64,000 nt of DNA from Halobacillus sp. A5 (GTDB taxonomy: Bacteria; Bacillota; Bacilli; Bacillales; Halobacillaceae): the NCBI RefSeq assembly GCF_024189315.1, contig NZ_JAIZEO010000003.1:620001-684000 (forward strand), written 5' to 3'. The stretch's first letter is position 1, and each line of letters starts with the position of its first letter. Below the pieces are notes generated by a model. That model saw nothing but the letters and a program-made list of their open reading frames with translations. It searched no databases and was not told where the DNA came from. Position numbers and translations under genes: made by a program. Shown piece after piece: positions 16,336 to 27,325 of this stretch.

Positions 16336-16653
16336 ATGGAAGCTATTTTAAATTGGATGAATAGTGTTAATGAAAGACATGACTTGCTCCCTCTTTGGAA
16401 AGAACGACCTATTGTTATTTTCATTCATGAAAATGATGAGGTGATCCCTCTAACCGTTAATTCAAACGAAATAAAGATTGATCATGACTACGAATTTCAC
16501 AGGCAGGTTTACATTAAAGGAACTTCAGAAACGATTAAAGAGGTGTTGGATGGAGATCAAAAGATTACCTCACTTGACTCTGGCAGGGTTGACGTGAAAG
16601 GAAAGCTGCGAGATCTTTTATACGTGGAATCACTCTTTCTCCTGGCTAGATGA
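16336..16653 (+). CDS. yusD: YusD-like conserved protein
   Basis: A 105-residue soluble protein, identified as YusD mainly by position in the conserved metN-yusD-yusE-yusF-gcvH neighbourhood and by length. It has an N-terminal helix (MEAILNWMNSVNERH), a VIFIHEN strand and a C-terminal GRVDVKGKLRDLLYVESLFLL segment recalling the SCP2 sterol-carrier-like fold. Its function is unknown. Its ribosome site is buried in a 19-bp hairpin. Its 3' end overlaps the convergent redoxin gene by 8 bases. Confidence 0.75.
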   Translation: MEAILNWMNSVNERHDLLPLWKERPIVIFIHENDEVIPLTVNSNEIKIDHDYEFHRQVYIKGTSETIKEVLDGDQKITSLDSGRVDVKGKLRDLLYVESLFLLAR

Positions 16654-17062
16654 TCCTGCCGAGTGCTTCTACAATTTCTATGAATTCTGATTGATCACTT
16701 AATTGTTTTACTATCCTCCCGTCCTGGTCAATAATTACCGTAGCCGGTACACCCTGAGCATCATATTTCCTGTATGTTTCCACATTATCGTCAACTAAAG
16801 TCAGTTGATTTATGTGCTTATTATGAAAGCGGACGGCTTCATCAAATTCACGTTCTCTACCTTTTACATTTATCGTAATCATTACAACCTTACTAGAATC
16901 TAAAGTTTGAAAAAGGTGTTCTTTCTTAGGTAGATCTCTTTGGCAGTCAGGACACCAGGAAGTCCAGAAAGTTAAAATGACTACCTTACCTATAAATTCT
17001 TTCAGTTGATAAAATGTACCAGATCTAATCTCCGGCAAATTAAAGTTATACGCATTCTTCAT
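16646..17062 (-). CDS. TlpA/ResA-like thioredoxin-family protein (cytoplasmic)
   Basis: A 138-residue redoxin-fold protein with active site FWTSWCPDCQRDLP (Cys37, Cys40), the typical LRGKVV-like start (EFIGKVVILTF) and GVPATVIIDQDGRIV cis-Pro loop. Unlike ResA/TlpA it has no signal anchor, so it probably acts in the cytoplasm. The substrate is unknown. It is divergent from the met operon, its start lying about 25 bases from the first SAM-riboswitch promoter, and convergent with yusD. Confidence 0.82.
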   Translation of the reverse strand: MKNAYNFNLPEIRSGTFYQLKEFIGKVVILTFWTSWCPDCQRDLPKKEHLFQTLDSSKVVMITINVKGREREFDEAVRFHNKHINQLTLVDDNVETYRKYDAQGVPATVIIDQDGRIVKQLSDQSEFIEIVEALGRII

Positions 17063-17085
17063 TAGTTAAGTCCGCTCCTTGAGAA

Positions 17086-17114
17086 TTGACGTTTCTAAAT
17101 AACCATGCTAACAT
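17086..17114 (+). promoter_or_regulatory. SigA promoter of the first SAM riboswitch
   Basis: TTGACG, 17-base spacer, TAACAT; the aptamer begins 28 bases after the -10 box. Confidence 0.75.
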
Positions 17115-17142
17115 AAATTATAATTTCATAGCTACATCTTCA

Positions 17143-17290
17143 CTTATCCAGAGAGGCGGAGGGTACTGGCCCAATGAAGCCCAGCAACCGGTTTGCATAA
17201 ATACGGTGCTCCTTCCAGCAAAGCATAGCATGCTTTGAAAGATGAGAAGAAGGATCGGACATGACTCTTCTTAGAATGAAGAGTTTTTTT
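17143..17290 (+). ncRNA. SAM-I riboswitch (S-box) 1 with terminator
   Basis: The aptamer runs from cttatc (17143) to gatgag (17241-17246), which pair as P1. The S-box core gagaggcggaggg-actggccc-gatgaagccc-like block and cagcaaccgg are present (here ccaatgaagcccagcaaccgg). A terminator actcttc/gaagagt plus seven T follows; the segment gagaaga before it can pair with tcttct to form the anti-terminator. High SAM should stop transcription here. No gene lies between this terminator and the second riboswitch. Confidence 0.93.
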
Positions 17291-17315
17291 ATGGGCAAAT
17301 TTCTTAATGTTGTAG

Positions 17316-17344
17316 TTGACAAGTGTGCTGGAGGGTGCTAAAAT
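17316..17344 (+). promoter_or_regulatory. SigA promoter between the two SAM riboswitches
   Basis: Consensus TTGACA, 17-base spacer, TAAAAT. It gives the second riboswitch its own start site. Confidence 0.85.
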
Positions 17345-17400
17345 CCTCTTTGGTATTTAAATCATTTAGTACATTAACAGACTAAAATAAACAATCACCT

Positions 17401-17566
17401 CTTATCGAGAGAGGCGGAGGGACTGGCCCGTTGATGCCCGGCAACCGTCAAGTAAGTTACGCTTGAACAGGTGCCAAATCCTGCAAAGATTTAATCTTTG
17501 ACAGATGAGAGAACAGATAATGAAGTGTACACGCTTTTCTGTTCTTATGCAGAGAAGCGTTTTTTA
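17401..17566 (+). ncRNA. SAM-I riboswitch (S-box) 2 controlling metNPQ
   Basis: P1 pairs cttatc (17401-17406) with gatgag (17504-17509). The core gagaggcggagggactggcc, gatgcccggcaacc and aggtgccaaatcctgc are all canonical. The terminator acgcttttctg/cagagaagcgt plus six T (17531-17565) is opposed by an anti-terminator pairing agaacaga with tctgttct. It should switch metNPQ off when SAM is abundant. Confidence 0.96.
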
Positions 17567-17583
17567 GTTAGGAGGGGAATGAC

Positions 17584-18609
17584 ATGATTTCAATAAAAAA
17601 TTTAACTAAGGTGTTTCATACAAAGGATCAGGACGTTCGCGCAGTTGATGAATTAAATTTATCAATTGGCAAAGGTGAGATCTATGGCGTAATAGGGTAC
17701 AGCGGCGCTGGAAAAAGCACCTTCATTCGTTTACTTAACCGTCTGGAAGAGCCTAGCAGCGGTGAGATTGAACTGAATAATCAGGATTTAACAGGGTTGA
17801 AAAAGAATGAACTAAGATTAGCGCGGCAGGAAATTGGAATGATTTTTCAGCACTTTAATCTACTTTGGTCGAGAACAGTTTTTGATAACATTGCATTTCC
17901 TTTAGAAATCGCGGGTGCTTCAAAAAAAACAAGAGAAGAGCGAGTTAATGAGCTGATCGAATTAGTAGGCTTAAGCGGGCGGGGGAATTCTTACCCTTCC
18001 CAATTAAGTGGAGGTCAGAAACAACGGGTAGGTATCGCTAGAGCTCTGGCAAATAATCCTAAAGTTCTTCTTTGTGATGAAGCTACCTCTGCGTTGGATC
18101 CAGAAACAACAGATTCAATATTGGATCTTCTTGTTGACATCAATGAGAAGTTAGGATTGACAATTGTACTTATTACTCATGAGATGCATGTAATAAGAAA
18201 GATTTGTCATCGAGTAGCAGTTATGGAGAAAGGAAAAGTTGTAGAGGAGGGCGATGTACTTGATGTGTTCCTTCATCCAAAAGAAAAAGTAACGAAACGA
18301 TTTGTCGACCAGGTAATGGGAGACCCGGATCGTGAAGAGTCCTTACATCTTATACAAGAGAACTATCAATCGGGCGAGGTTATTCAACTGCATTTTGTGG
18401 GGGAGAACACAAACCAGGCATTGATTAGCGATTTATCAAGGAAGTTCAATGTCGATATAAATATTCTTCATGGAAAAATTACTCAAACCCAAAAAGGTGC
18501 ATATGGAACGATGCTCGTTCAACTGGTTGGGGATAAACTGGTCGTGAATCAAGCGATTGACTACATTCGCACAACTTCTGTAGAGGTGGAGGTGGATCCA
18601 AATGCTTGA
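17584..18609 (+). CDS. metN: Methionine ABC transporter ATP-binding protein MetN
   Basis: The 341-residue ATPase energises D/L-methionine uptake. Walker A GYSGAGKST is at 38-46, the signature LSGGQKQR starts at 141, and Walker B VLLCDEATS is at 161-169. A C-terminal NIL domain (about 265-341) binds methionine and inhibits transport when the cell is replete (family knowledge). Its end overlaps metP by 8 bases. It lies directly downstream of a SAM-I riboswitch and starts after taggagggg. Confidence 0.97.
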   Translation: MISIKNLTKVFHTKDQDVRAVDELNLSIGKGEIYGVIGYSGAGKSTFIRLLNRLEEPSSGEIELNNQDLTGLKKNELRLARQEIGMIFQHFNLLWSRTVFDNIAFPLEIAGASKKTREERVNELIELVGLSGRGNSYPSQLSGGQKQRVGIARALANNPKVLLCDEATSALDPETTDSILDLLVDINEKLGLTIVLITHEMHVIRKICHRVAVMEKGKVVEEGDVLDVFLHPKEKVTKRFVDQVMGDPDREESLHLIQENYQSGEVIQLHFVGENTNQALISDLSRKFNVDINILHGKITQTQKGAYGTMLVQLVGDKLVVNQAIDYIRTTSVEVEVDPNA

Positions 18610-19270
18610 GGAACTTTTTCCAAATGTAAAGGTTGAAGACATGATTGAAGCAACAAATGAAACACTATATATGACAAGTGTCTCTGTTGCTGGAACATTT
18701 ATTTTAGGTCTGCTTCTAGGACTGTTGTTATATTTATCCGGCCCGGGCGGCTTATGGGACAATAAATTACTAAACTGGGTCACAGCCTCAGTAGTCAATG
18801 TATTTAGAGCGATTCCATTTATTATATTGATCTTATTACTTTTTCCTTTCACCGATTTTTTAATGGGAACCATTCGAGGACCGGGGGCTGCATTACCGGC
18901 TTTAATTATAGGTGGAGCACCGTTTTATGCCAGGTTAGTTGAGATTGCCCTTAAAGAAGTGGACAAAGGAGTAATTGAAGCAGCCAAGGCAATGGGGTCC
19001 AAGTACCGGACCATTATATTTAAAGTTCTGCTTCCAGAATCCATGCCGGCTTTAATCTCAGGCATTACGGTAACCGCGATTGCTTTGATAAGCTATACTG
19101 CTGTTGCTGGTGTCATAGGTGCAGGTGGACTTGGAGACTTCGCTTATTTCTATGGATTTCAGCGCAGAGATTTTGACGTAGTTGCATTTTGTACAATCCT
19201 AATCGTTATTATTGTGTTTATTTTCCAATTTATTGGAGACTTTGTTTCTCGTAAATTGGATAAAAGATAA
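18602..19270 (+). CDS. metP: Methionine ABC transporter permease MetP
   Basis: The 222-residue MetI-type permease has five hydrophobic segments and the EAA loop VIEAAKAMGSKYRTIIFKVLLPES. The N-terminus is NETLYMTSVSVAG, a typical start of the family. It forms the membrane channel with MetN and receives methionine from MetQ. It overlaps metN by 8 bases, suggesting translational coupling. Confidence 0.96.
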   Translation: MLEELFPNVKVEDMIEATNETLYMTSVSVAGTFILGLLLGLLLYLSGPGGLWDNKLLNWVTASVVNVFRAIPFIILILLLFPFTDFLMGTIRGPGAALPALIIGGAPFYARLVEIALKEVDKGVIEAAKAMGSKYRTIIFKVLLPESMPALISGITVTAIALISYTAVAGVIGAGGLGDFAYFYGFQRRDFDVVAFCTILIVIIVFIFQFIGDFVSRKLDKR

Positions 19271-19295
19271 AAATATTATAAAAGGGGTAATCGTT

Positions 19296-20129
19296 GTGAA
19301 GAAATTTTGGTCAAGTTTAATTTTTGCAGCTTTAGTACTAGTGTTGACAGCCTGTGGTTCATCTGAAGAGGAAGATTCATCAGGCGATGGAGATCAATCT
19401 GAGATTACAGTGGGAGCTTCAAGTACTCCTCACGCAGAAATCCTTCAGGAAGCTCAGCCGCTGCTTGAAGAAGAAGGTATTACATTAAATGTAGAAGAAT
19501 ATCAAGACTACGTGTTACCTAACAGAGATTTAGATGAAGGGGAAATTGACGCAAACTACTTCCAGCACATTCCTTACCTTGAAGAGCAGGAAGAACAAAA
19601 TGGCTATGATTTCGCTAACTTAGGCGGTATTCACATTGAACCAATGGGAATATATTCAAAAGATTTTAAAAGCCTGGATGATGTTAAAGATGGTACGACA
19701 GTATTAATGAGTAACTCTACAGCTGACCATGGGCGTATACTTTCTCTTCTTGAAGAAGAAGGATTAATTACATTAGATGAAGATGTGGATAAAGTAGAAG
19801 CCACTGTAGATGACGTGGCGGAAAATCCTAAGAACCTGGAGTTTGATGCCGGCATTGATGCTGCTTTACTGCCTGAGAACTATGAACGCGAAGATAATGT
19901 TCTGGTCGCGATCAATACAAACTATGCCATTGAAGCAGAATTAAATCCGAGTGAGGATGCTCTAATTTTAGAAGGAACAGATTCGCCTTATGTAAATGTT
20001 ATTGCAGCACAAAGTGATGACGAAGATAACGAAGCGTTGAATACACTTGTCGAGGTTCTTCGTTCTGATGATATTCAAACATTTATCGAAGAAGAATATG
20101 AGGGCGCTGTCGTTCCAGTGGATGAATAA
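19296..20129 (+). CDS. metQ: Methionine-binding lipoprotein MetQ
   Basis: A 277-residue NlpA-family lipoprotein; signal peptide with lipobox LTAC (Cys20), then an acidic GSSEEEDSSGDGDQSE linker and the binding domain (ITVGASSTPHAEIL...NYFQHIPYLEEQ...NYAIEAEL). It captures methionine outside the membrane. The start is GTG at 19296 after aaaggggt; the open frame extends upstream but without a ribosome site and inside metP. Unusually acidic, as expected of a halophile. Confidence 0.96.
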   Translation: MKKFWSSLIFAALVLVLTACGSSEEEDSSGDGDQSEITVGASSTPHAEILQEAQPLLEEEGITLNVEEYQDYVLPNRDLDEGEIDANYFQHIPYLEEQEEQNGYDFANLGGIHIEPMGIYSKDFKSLDDVKDGTTVLMSNSTADHGRILSLLEEEGLITLDEDVDKVEATVDDVAENPKNLEFDAGIDAALLPENYEREDNVLVAINTNYAIEAELNPSEDALILEGTDSPYVNVIAAQSDDEDNEALNTLVEVLRSDDIQTFIEEEYEGAVVPVDE

Positions 20130-20140
20130 GGTGAATGATT

Positions 20141-20180
20141 TCCGTAATGTGGTTGATACTAACCACATTACGGATTTTTT
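20141..20180 (+). terminator. Terminator of the metNPQ operon
   Basis: A perfect 14-bp stem tccgtaatgtggtt/aaccacattacgga with a 6-base loop and six T. Confidence 0.95.
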
Positions 20181-20197
20181 AATGGAGGAGACGAATC

Positions 20198-20563
20198 ATG
20201 GAAATAGAAAACCAGGATATAAATTTGGCTGAGGCTTACCTGCAGGAATATAAGCATGGCATGGGTGTCTTTTCAGAAAAAATGCCGCACGTGTCCCATG
20301 CATTTAGTGAATTTTCAGAGGCATGCTTTAGAGATGGAGAACTTTCTAAAAAGCATAAACAGCTGATTGCATTGAGTATAAGTGTTGTTGCTCAGGATGA
20401 ATATTGCATTGTGTATCATACAAAAGGCTGTATAGATCAAGGCGCCACAGAAGAAGAGTTAATGGAGGCCTGCGGAGTAGCAGCCGCTTTTGGAGGAGGG
20501 GCGGCGCTCAGTCAGGCTGTCACCTTGGTACAAGAATCCATTACAGATTTGAATCACCATTGA
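20198..20563 (+). CDS. yurZ: Carboxymuconolactone decarboxylase-family (AhpD-like) protein YurZ
   Basis: The 121-residue all-helical protein of the CMD/AhpD family has a single active-site type Cys (Cys70) in ECxxxH-like context (QDEYCIVYH, His74) and a Gly-rich C-terminal helix (AAAFGGGAALSQA). Such proteins act as peroxidase partners or decarboxylases; the exact role is unknown. Position between metQ and suf matches B. subtilis yurZ. The Shine-Dalgarno ggaggag lies just after the metNPQ terminator, so some expression may come from read-through. Confidence 0.85.
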   Translation: MEIENQDINLAEAYLQEYKHGMGVFSEKMPHVSHAFSEFSEACFRDGELSKKHKQLIALSISVVAQDEYCIVYHTKGCIDQGATEEELMEACGVAAAFGGGAALSQAVTLVQESITDLNHH

Positions 20564-20738
20564 TTAAATAGATAGGAAATTAAAGAAAATGAAAGTAAAT
20601 AGATTAATTATTTAGATACAACCGCTTACAATAGGTGTGAAAACTGTATAAACTTACAGAAAAGCTGTATAAAAGGTTTGGAGCAAATGCCAATCTATGG
20701 TAAAGTGAATTGTGTAAAAAATCTGAAAGGATTGATTT

Positions 20739-20930
20739 ATTATTACTGACAATTTAGCTTTGAATTACACTCCGGATATGGAAAAGGCTATGCACCAGAC
20801 ACATAATATGAGTTATGCTGAATATGCAAATAGCTTAGACCAGATGATGAAGGTTGAAAAAGAACGGGAAAAAGAATTCAAACGCAGTCAGAAATTTGTT
20901 TCAGAAGTAGGTCGTCAAATTTATAAATAA
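20739..20930 (+). CDS. Small charged protein, possible AUU start
   Basis: An open frame between yurZ and sufC encodes about 63 residues ending in the helical, charged MMKVEKEREKEFKRSQKFVSEVGRQIYK, and a good terminator follows its stop. The only well-placed ribosome site (gaaagga, 20725-20731) is seven bases before an ATT at 20739. The alternatives in frame, TTG 20760 and ATG 20778, have no Shine-Dalgarno. If AUU is used the protein starts ITDNLALNYTPDMEKAMHQ. I do not recognise the family. Coding is supported by codon pattern and context only. Confidence 0.5.
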   Translation: MITDNLALNYTPDMEKAMHQTHNMSYAEYANSLDQMMKVEKEREKEFKRSQKFVSEVGRQIYK

Positions 20931-20942
20931 TTAGATAAAAGG

Positions 20943-20976
20943 AATCGGATAACTTGAAGTTATCCGATTTTTTTAT
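20943..20976 (+). terminator. Terminator after the small ORF
   Basis: An 11-bp stem aatcggataac/gttatccgatt is followed by seven T. Confidence 0.92.
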
Positions 20977-21072
20977 TCTTGATAATTTTGTTATTATTAT
21001 AAAGAAGAAAAAAGGTTGGTCATTCTTTGCATTTTTACAATTGTTGACTGGTGTCGAACCATAGGAAATCAG

Positions 21073-21101
21073 TTGATATCAGTTTCGAAATGATATAAGA
21101 T
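21073..21101 (+). promoter_or_regulatory. SigA promoter of the suf operon
   Basis: TTGATA, 17-base spacer, TAAGAT, about 80 bases before sufC. Confidence 0.75.
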
Positions 21102-21182
21102 TGTAATGAGAATAAATTGAGAATGGTTTTTGATCCAATTCAACCAGAGCAAGAAATAAAATAGATACTGGAGGTATTATTT

Positions 21183-21968
21183 ATGGCAGGATCAACTCTT
21201 GAAATTAAAGATCTTCACGTAGAAATCGAAGGTCAGGAAATCTTAAAAGGTGTAAACCTTACTGTAAAAGGTGGAGAATTCCACGCAGTTATGGGACCTA
21301 ACGGAACAGGTAAGTCAACTTTAGCTTCAGCAATTATGGGTCACCCTAAATTTGAAGTTACTCAGGGACAGGTTCTGCTTGATGGCGAGGATGTGCTTGA
21401 AATGGAAGTTGATGAGCGCGCGCAGGCTGGTCTTTTCCTTGCAATGCAGTACCCAAGTGAAATTAGCGGCGTAACGAATTCTGATTTCTTACGTTCATCT
21501 ATAAATGCCCATAGAGAAGAAGGCGACGAGATTTCTTTAATGAAATTTATTAAAGAAATGGATGCAGCAATGGATACTCTTGATATGGACAAAAATATGG
21601 CGCAGCGTTATCTGAACGAAGGATTCTCAGGCGGTGAGAAGAAACGCAATGAGATTCTGCAGCTAATGATGATTCAACCGGCTATTGCTATTCTTGACGA
21701 GATTGACTCTGGACTTGATATTGATGCATTAAAAGTGGTTGCTAAAGGTATTAACGAAATGCGCAGTGAAAACTTTGGCTGCTTAACAATTACTCACTAT
21801 CAACGTCTATTAAATTATATTACTCCTGATAAAGTTCACGTCATGATGCAGGGACGCGTAGTGAAATCCGGCGGGCCTGAATTAGCTGAACGCCTGGAAG
21901 CAGAAGGTTATGACTGGATTAAGCAGGAGCTTGGCATCGAAGACGAAACGATCAGTCAAAAAGCGTAA
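21183..21968 (+). CDS. sufC: Fe-S cluster assembly ATPase SufC
   Basis: The 261-residue ABC-type ATPase is the motor of the SufBCD scaffold. Walker A is GPNGTGKST (38-46), the signature is FSGGEKKRNEI, and Walker B is AILDEIDSGLD. It is soluble, with no membrane partner. It is first in a sufCDSUB operon in the order typical of Bacillus, starts after actggaggt, and carries a SigA promoter upstream. Confidence 0.97.
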   Translation: MAGSTLEIKDLHVEIEGQEILKGVNLTVKGGEFHAVMGPNGTGKSTLASAIMGHPKFEVTQGQVLLDGEDVLEMEVDERAQAGLFLAMQYPSEISGVTNSDFLRSSINAHREEGDEISLMKFIKEMDAAMDTLDMDKNMAQRYLNEGFSGGEKKRNEILQLMMIQPAIAILDEIDSGLDIDALKVVAKGINEMRSENFGCLTITHYQRLLNYITPDKVHVMMQGRVVKSGGPELAERLEAEGYDWIKQELGIEDETISQKA

Positions 21969-21987
21969 CAGAGATAGGAGGGATACA

Positions 21988-24942
<2,955 letters not shown>

Positions 24943-24974
24943 TTGCTTGATATACCAAAAGGAGGTATTTAACA

Positions 24975-26372
24975 ATGGCTAAAAAAGCGCCAGAAGTTGG
25001 AGAGTACCAATATGGGTTTCACGAAAAAGATGTCTCTATTTTCCGTACTCAAAAAGGTTTAACAGCTGAAGTCGTTAAACAGATCTCTGATTATAAAGAA
25101 GAGCCAAAGTGGATGCTTGACTTCCGCTTGAAAGCTTTAGAACAATTCTATAAAATGCCTATGCCTCAATGGGGCGGTGACCTTTCAGAATTAGACTTTG
25201 ATGAAATTACGTATTATGTAAAACCATCAGAGCGTTCTGAGCGCTCCTGGGATGAAGTACCTGAAGAGATCAAAAATACTTTTGACCGATTAGGTATTCC
25301 TGAAGCAGAACAGAAGTACCTTGCCGGGGTTTCTGCACAGTACGAATCTGAAGTGGTCTACCACAACATGGAGAAAGACCTCGAAGATCTCGGTGTAGTA
25401 TTTAAAGATACAGATACTGCCCTGAAAGAAAATGAAGATCTGTTCAAGGAATATTTTGCGAAAGTAATTCCAGCATCTGATAATAAGTTCTCTGCTTTGA
25501 ACTCTGCAGTTTGGTCAGGTGGATCTTTCATTTACGTACCAAAAGATACGAAAGTTGAAACCCCTCTGCAGGCATATTTCAGAATTAACTCTGAAAACAT
25601 GGGTCAGTTTGAACGTACGTTAATCATCGTGGATGAAGGTTCTTCTGTGCACTATGTTGAAGGATGTACAGCACCAACTTATTCTTCAAGTTCACTTCAC
25701 AGTGCTGTAGTTGAGATCTTCATTAAAAAGAACGCGTACTGTCGTTATACAACGATTCAGAACTGGGCTAACAATGTGTATAACCTGGTTACGAAACGTG
25801 CCGTAGCAGACGAGAATGCTACTATGGAATGGGTGGACGGTAACTTAGGTTCCAAGCTCACAATGAAATATCCTTCAGTTATCCTTAAAGGCGAAGGTGC
25901 CCGCGGGATGACACTTTCCATTGCACTTGCTGGAAAAGGACAGCACCAGGATGCCGGGGCGAAAATGCACCATCTTGCTCCTAACACATCCTCAACGATC
26001 GTTTCTAAGTCCATCTCAAAACATGGAGGTAAAGTAACGTATCGCGGGATTGTTCAATTCGGCAGAAAAGCAGAAGGTGCCCGTTCAAATATTGAGTGTG
26101 ACACACTGATTATGGACAATGAGTCCACTTCTGATACAATTCCTTATAATGAAATAATGAACGAAAACATTTCATTAGAGCACGAAGCGAAGGTATCAAA
26201 AGTTTCAGAAGAACAGTTATTCTACTTGATGAGCCGTGGTTTATCAGAAGAAGAAGCTACTGAAATGATTGTAATGGGCTTTATTGAACCATTTACTAAA
26301 GAACTTCCTATGGAATATGCGGTCGAAATGAACCGCCTCATTAAATTCGAAATGGAAGGTTCCATCGGTTAA
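24975..26372 (+). CDS. sufB: Fe-S cluster assembly protein SufB
   Basis: The 465-residue scaffold subunit SufB has the family landmarks [48 protein letters not shown] and the C-terminal [21 protein letters not shown]. The conserved Cys of EGCTAP is present. It is the last gene of sufCDSUB, 32 bases after sufU with its own aggaggt site, and ends before a strong terminator. Confidence 0.97.
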   Translation: MAKKAPEVGEYQYGFHEKDVSIFRTQKGLTAEVVKQISDYKEEPKWMLDFRLKALEQFYKMPMPQWGGDLSELDFDEITYYVKPSERSERSWDEVPEEIKNTFDRLGIPEAEQKYLAGVSAQYESEVVYHNMEKDLEDLGVVFKDTDTALKENEDLFKEYFAKVIPASDNKFSALNSAVWSGGSFIYVPKDTKVETPLQAYFRINSENMGQFERTLIIVDEGSSVHYVEGCTAPTYSSSSLHSAVVEIFIKKNAYCRYTTIQNWANNVYNLVTKRAVADENATMEWVDGNLGSKLTMKYPSVILKGEGARGMTLSIALAGKGQHQDAGAKMHHLAPNTSSTIVSKSISKHGGKVTYRGIVQFGRKAEGARSNIECDTLIMDNESTSDTIPYNEIMNENISLEHEAKVSKVSEEQLFYLMSRGLSEEEATEMIVMGFIEPFTKELPMEYAVEMNRLIKFEMEGSIG

Positions 26373-26380
26373 GACGATTA

Positions 26381-26420
26381 AAAGACGTGCAAGTGGAGAT
26401 CCGCTTGCGCGTCTTTTTTA
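26381..26420 (+). terminator. Terminator of the suf operon
   Basis: A 16-bp stem (aaagacgtgcaagtgg with ccgcttgcgcgtcttt, two G-T pairs) precedes a T run. Confidence 0.93.
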
Positions 26421-26501
26421 TGAGTAGAAAAACCTGAGATGAATTCCGCATAGTAAACGTGATAGTATAATAATATCTTATATATAGATAGAAGGCTGAA
26501 T

Positions 26502-27314
26502 ATGTTAATTGCACTTTCGTTATTTATCGGATTTATCACTGCTTTTATTGGCAGTATAGCGGGATTAGGAGGAGGAGTAATTCTTGTACCTGTCCTTTTG
26601 TTTTTAGGGGGCCAGCTTGAATCCTTTCAATGGGTAACACCCCAGACCATTGTGGGCATTTCACTAGTAGTAATGATCTTTACAGGTTTTTCCTCCGCTG
26701 TATCCTACTTGAAACATAACCGTGTAGACTTGAAGGTTGGTTTTCTTTTAATGAGTGGCAGCATTCCTGGAGGTTTATTTGGCTCATGGCTGAATCAGTT
26801 TTTCCAGACGGATGTATTTGCTTTATTGTTTGGAATTGTAATGATCGGCGTCTCCTTAGTCTTCTTTCTGCCTAGAGATAGTGAGAGAACTCCTTTCACA
26901 GGAGGGATTCCTCGAGAGAAGAAGATAAATGGACAAACTTTCTTTTATCGCGTACCAGTTGTTATGAGTGTAGCTTTCGCATTTCTAGTCGGTGTACTCT
27001 CGGGACTGCTTGGTATTGGAGGCGGCTCCTTAATTGTACCGGCGCTGATCTTACTCTTTAAAATTCCCCCTCACATAGCTACCGCCACATCTATGTTTAT
27101 GATTTTTTTTGCCAGTATTACCAGCTCATCGGCCCACATCTTCCTCGGAAACGTTGATTGGGCACAGACCTTGCTCTTTATTCCAGGAGCCTACATTGGA
27201 GGGACAGTAGGAGCAACTGTCAATCGTAACTTAAACAGTCAATCTGTAGAATGGTTCTTAAGAGTGCTGCTCATATTAATTGGGATACGACTAATCTGGC
27301 AAGGCGTAGGATAA
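26502..27314 (+). CDS. yunE: TSUP (TauE/SafE) family membrane transporter YunE
   Basis: A 270-residue membrane protein with about eight hydrophobic segments in two homologous halves, each with the TSUP Gly-rich signature (GSIAGLGGGVILVPVLL near residue 18 and GLLGIGGGSLIVPALIL near residue 170). TSUP proteins export or import sulfur- or carbon-containing small anions; the substrate here is unknown. It is followed 11 bases later by yunD, as in B. subtilis. Confidence 0.88.
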   Translation: MLIALSLFIGFITAFIGSIAGLGGGVILVPVLLFLGGQLESFQWVTPQTIVGISLVVMIFTGFSSAVSYLKHNRVDLKVGFLLMSGSIPGGLFGSWLNQFFQTDVFALLFGIVMIGVSLVFFLPRDSERTPFTGGIPREKKINGQTFFYRVPVVMSVAFAFLVGVLSGLLGIGGGSLIVPALILLFKIPPHIATATSMFMIFFASITSSSAHIFLGNVDWAQTLLFIPGAYIGGTVGATVNRNLNSQSVEWFLRVLLILIGIRLIWQGVG

Positions 27315-27325
27315 GGAGAATGAGA

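Noticed and set aside
17291-17341. A 16-codon frame (MGKFLNVVVDKCAGGC) between the two SAM riboswitches
   Set aside because: It overlaps the second promoter, has no real ribosome site except the terminator arm, and is too short to judge.
21110-21135. Possible Fur-like operator before sufC (tgagaataaattgagaatgg)
   Set aside because: Too few matches to the 7-1-7 Fur consensus to support it by eye.
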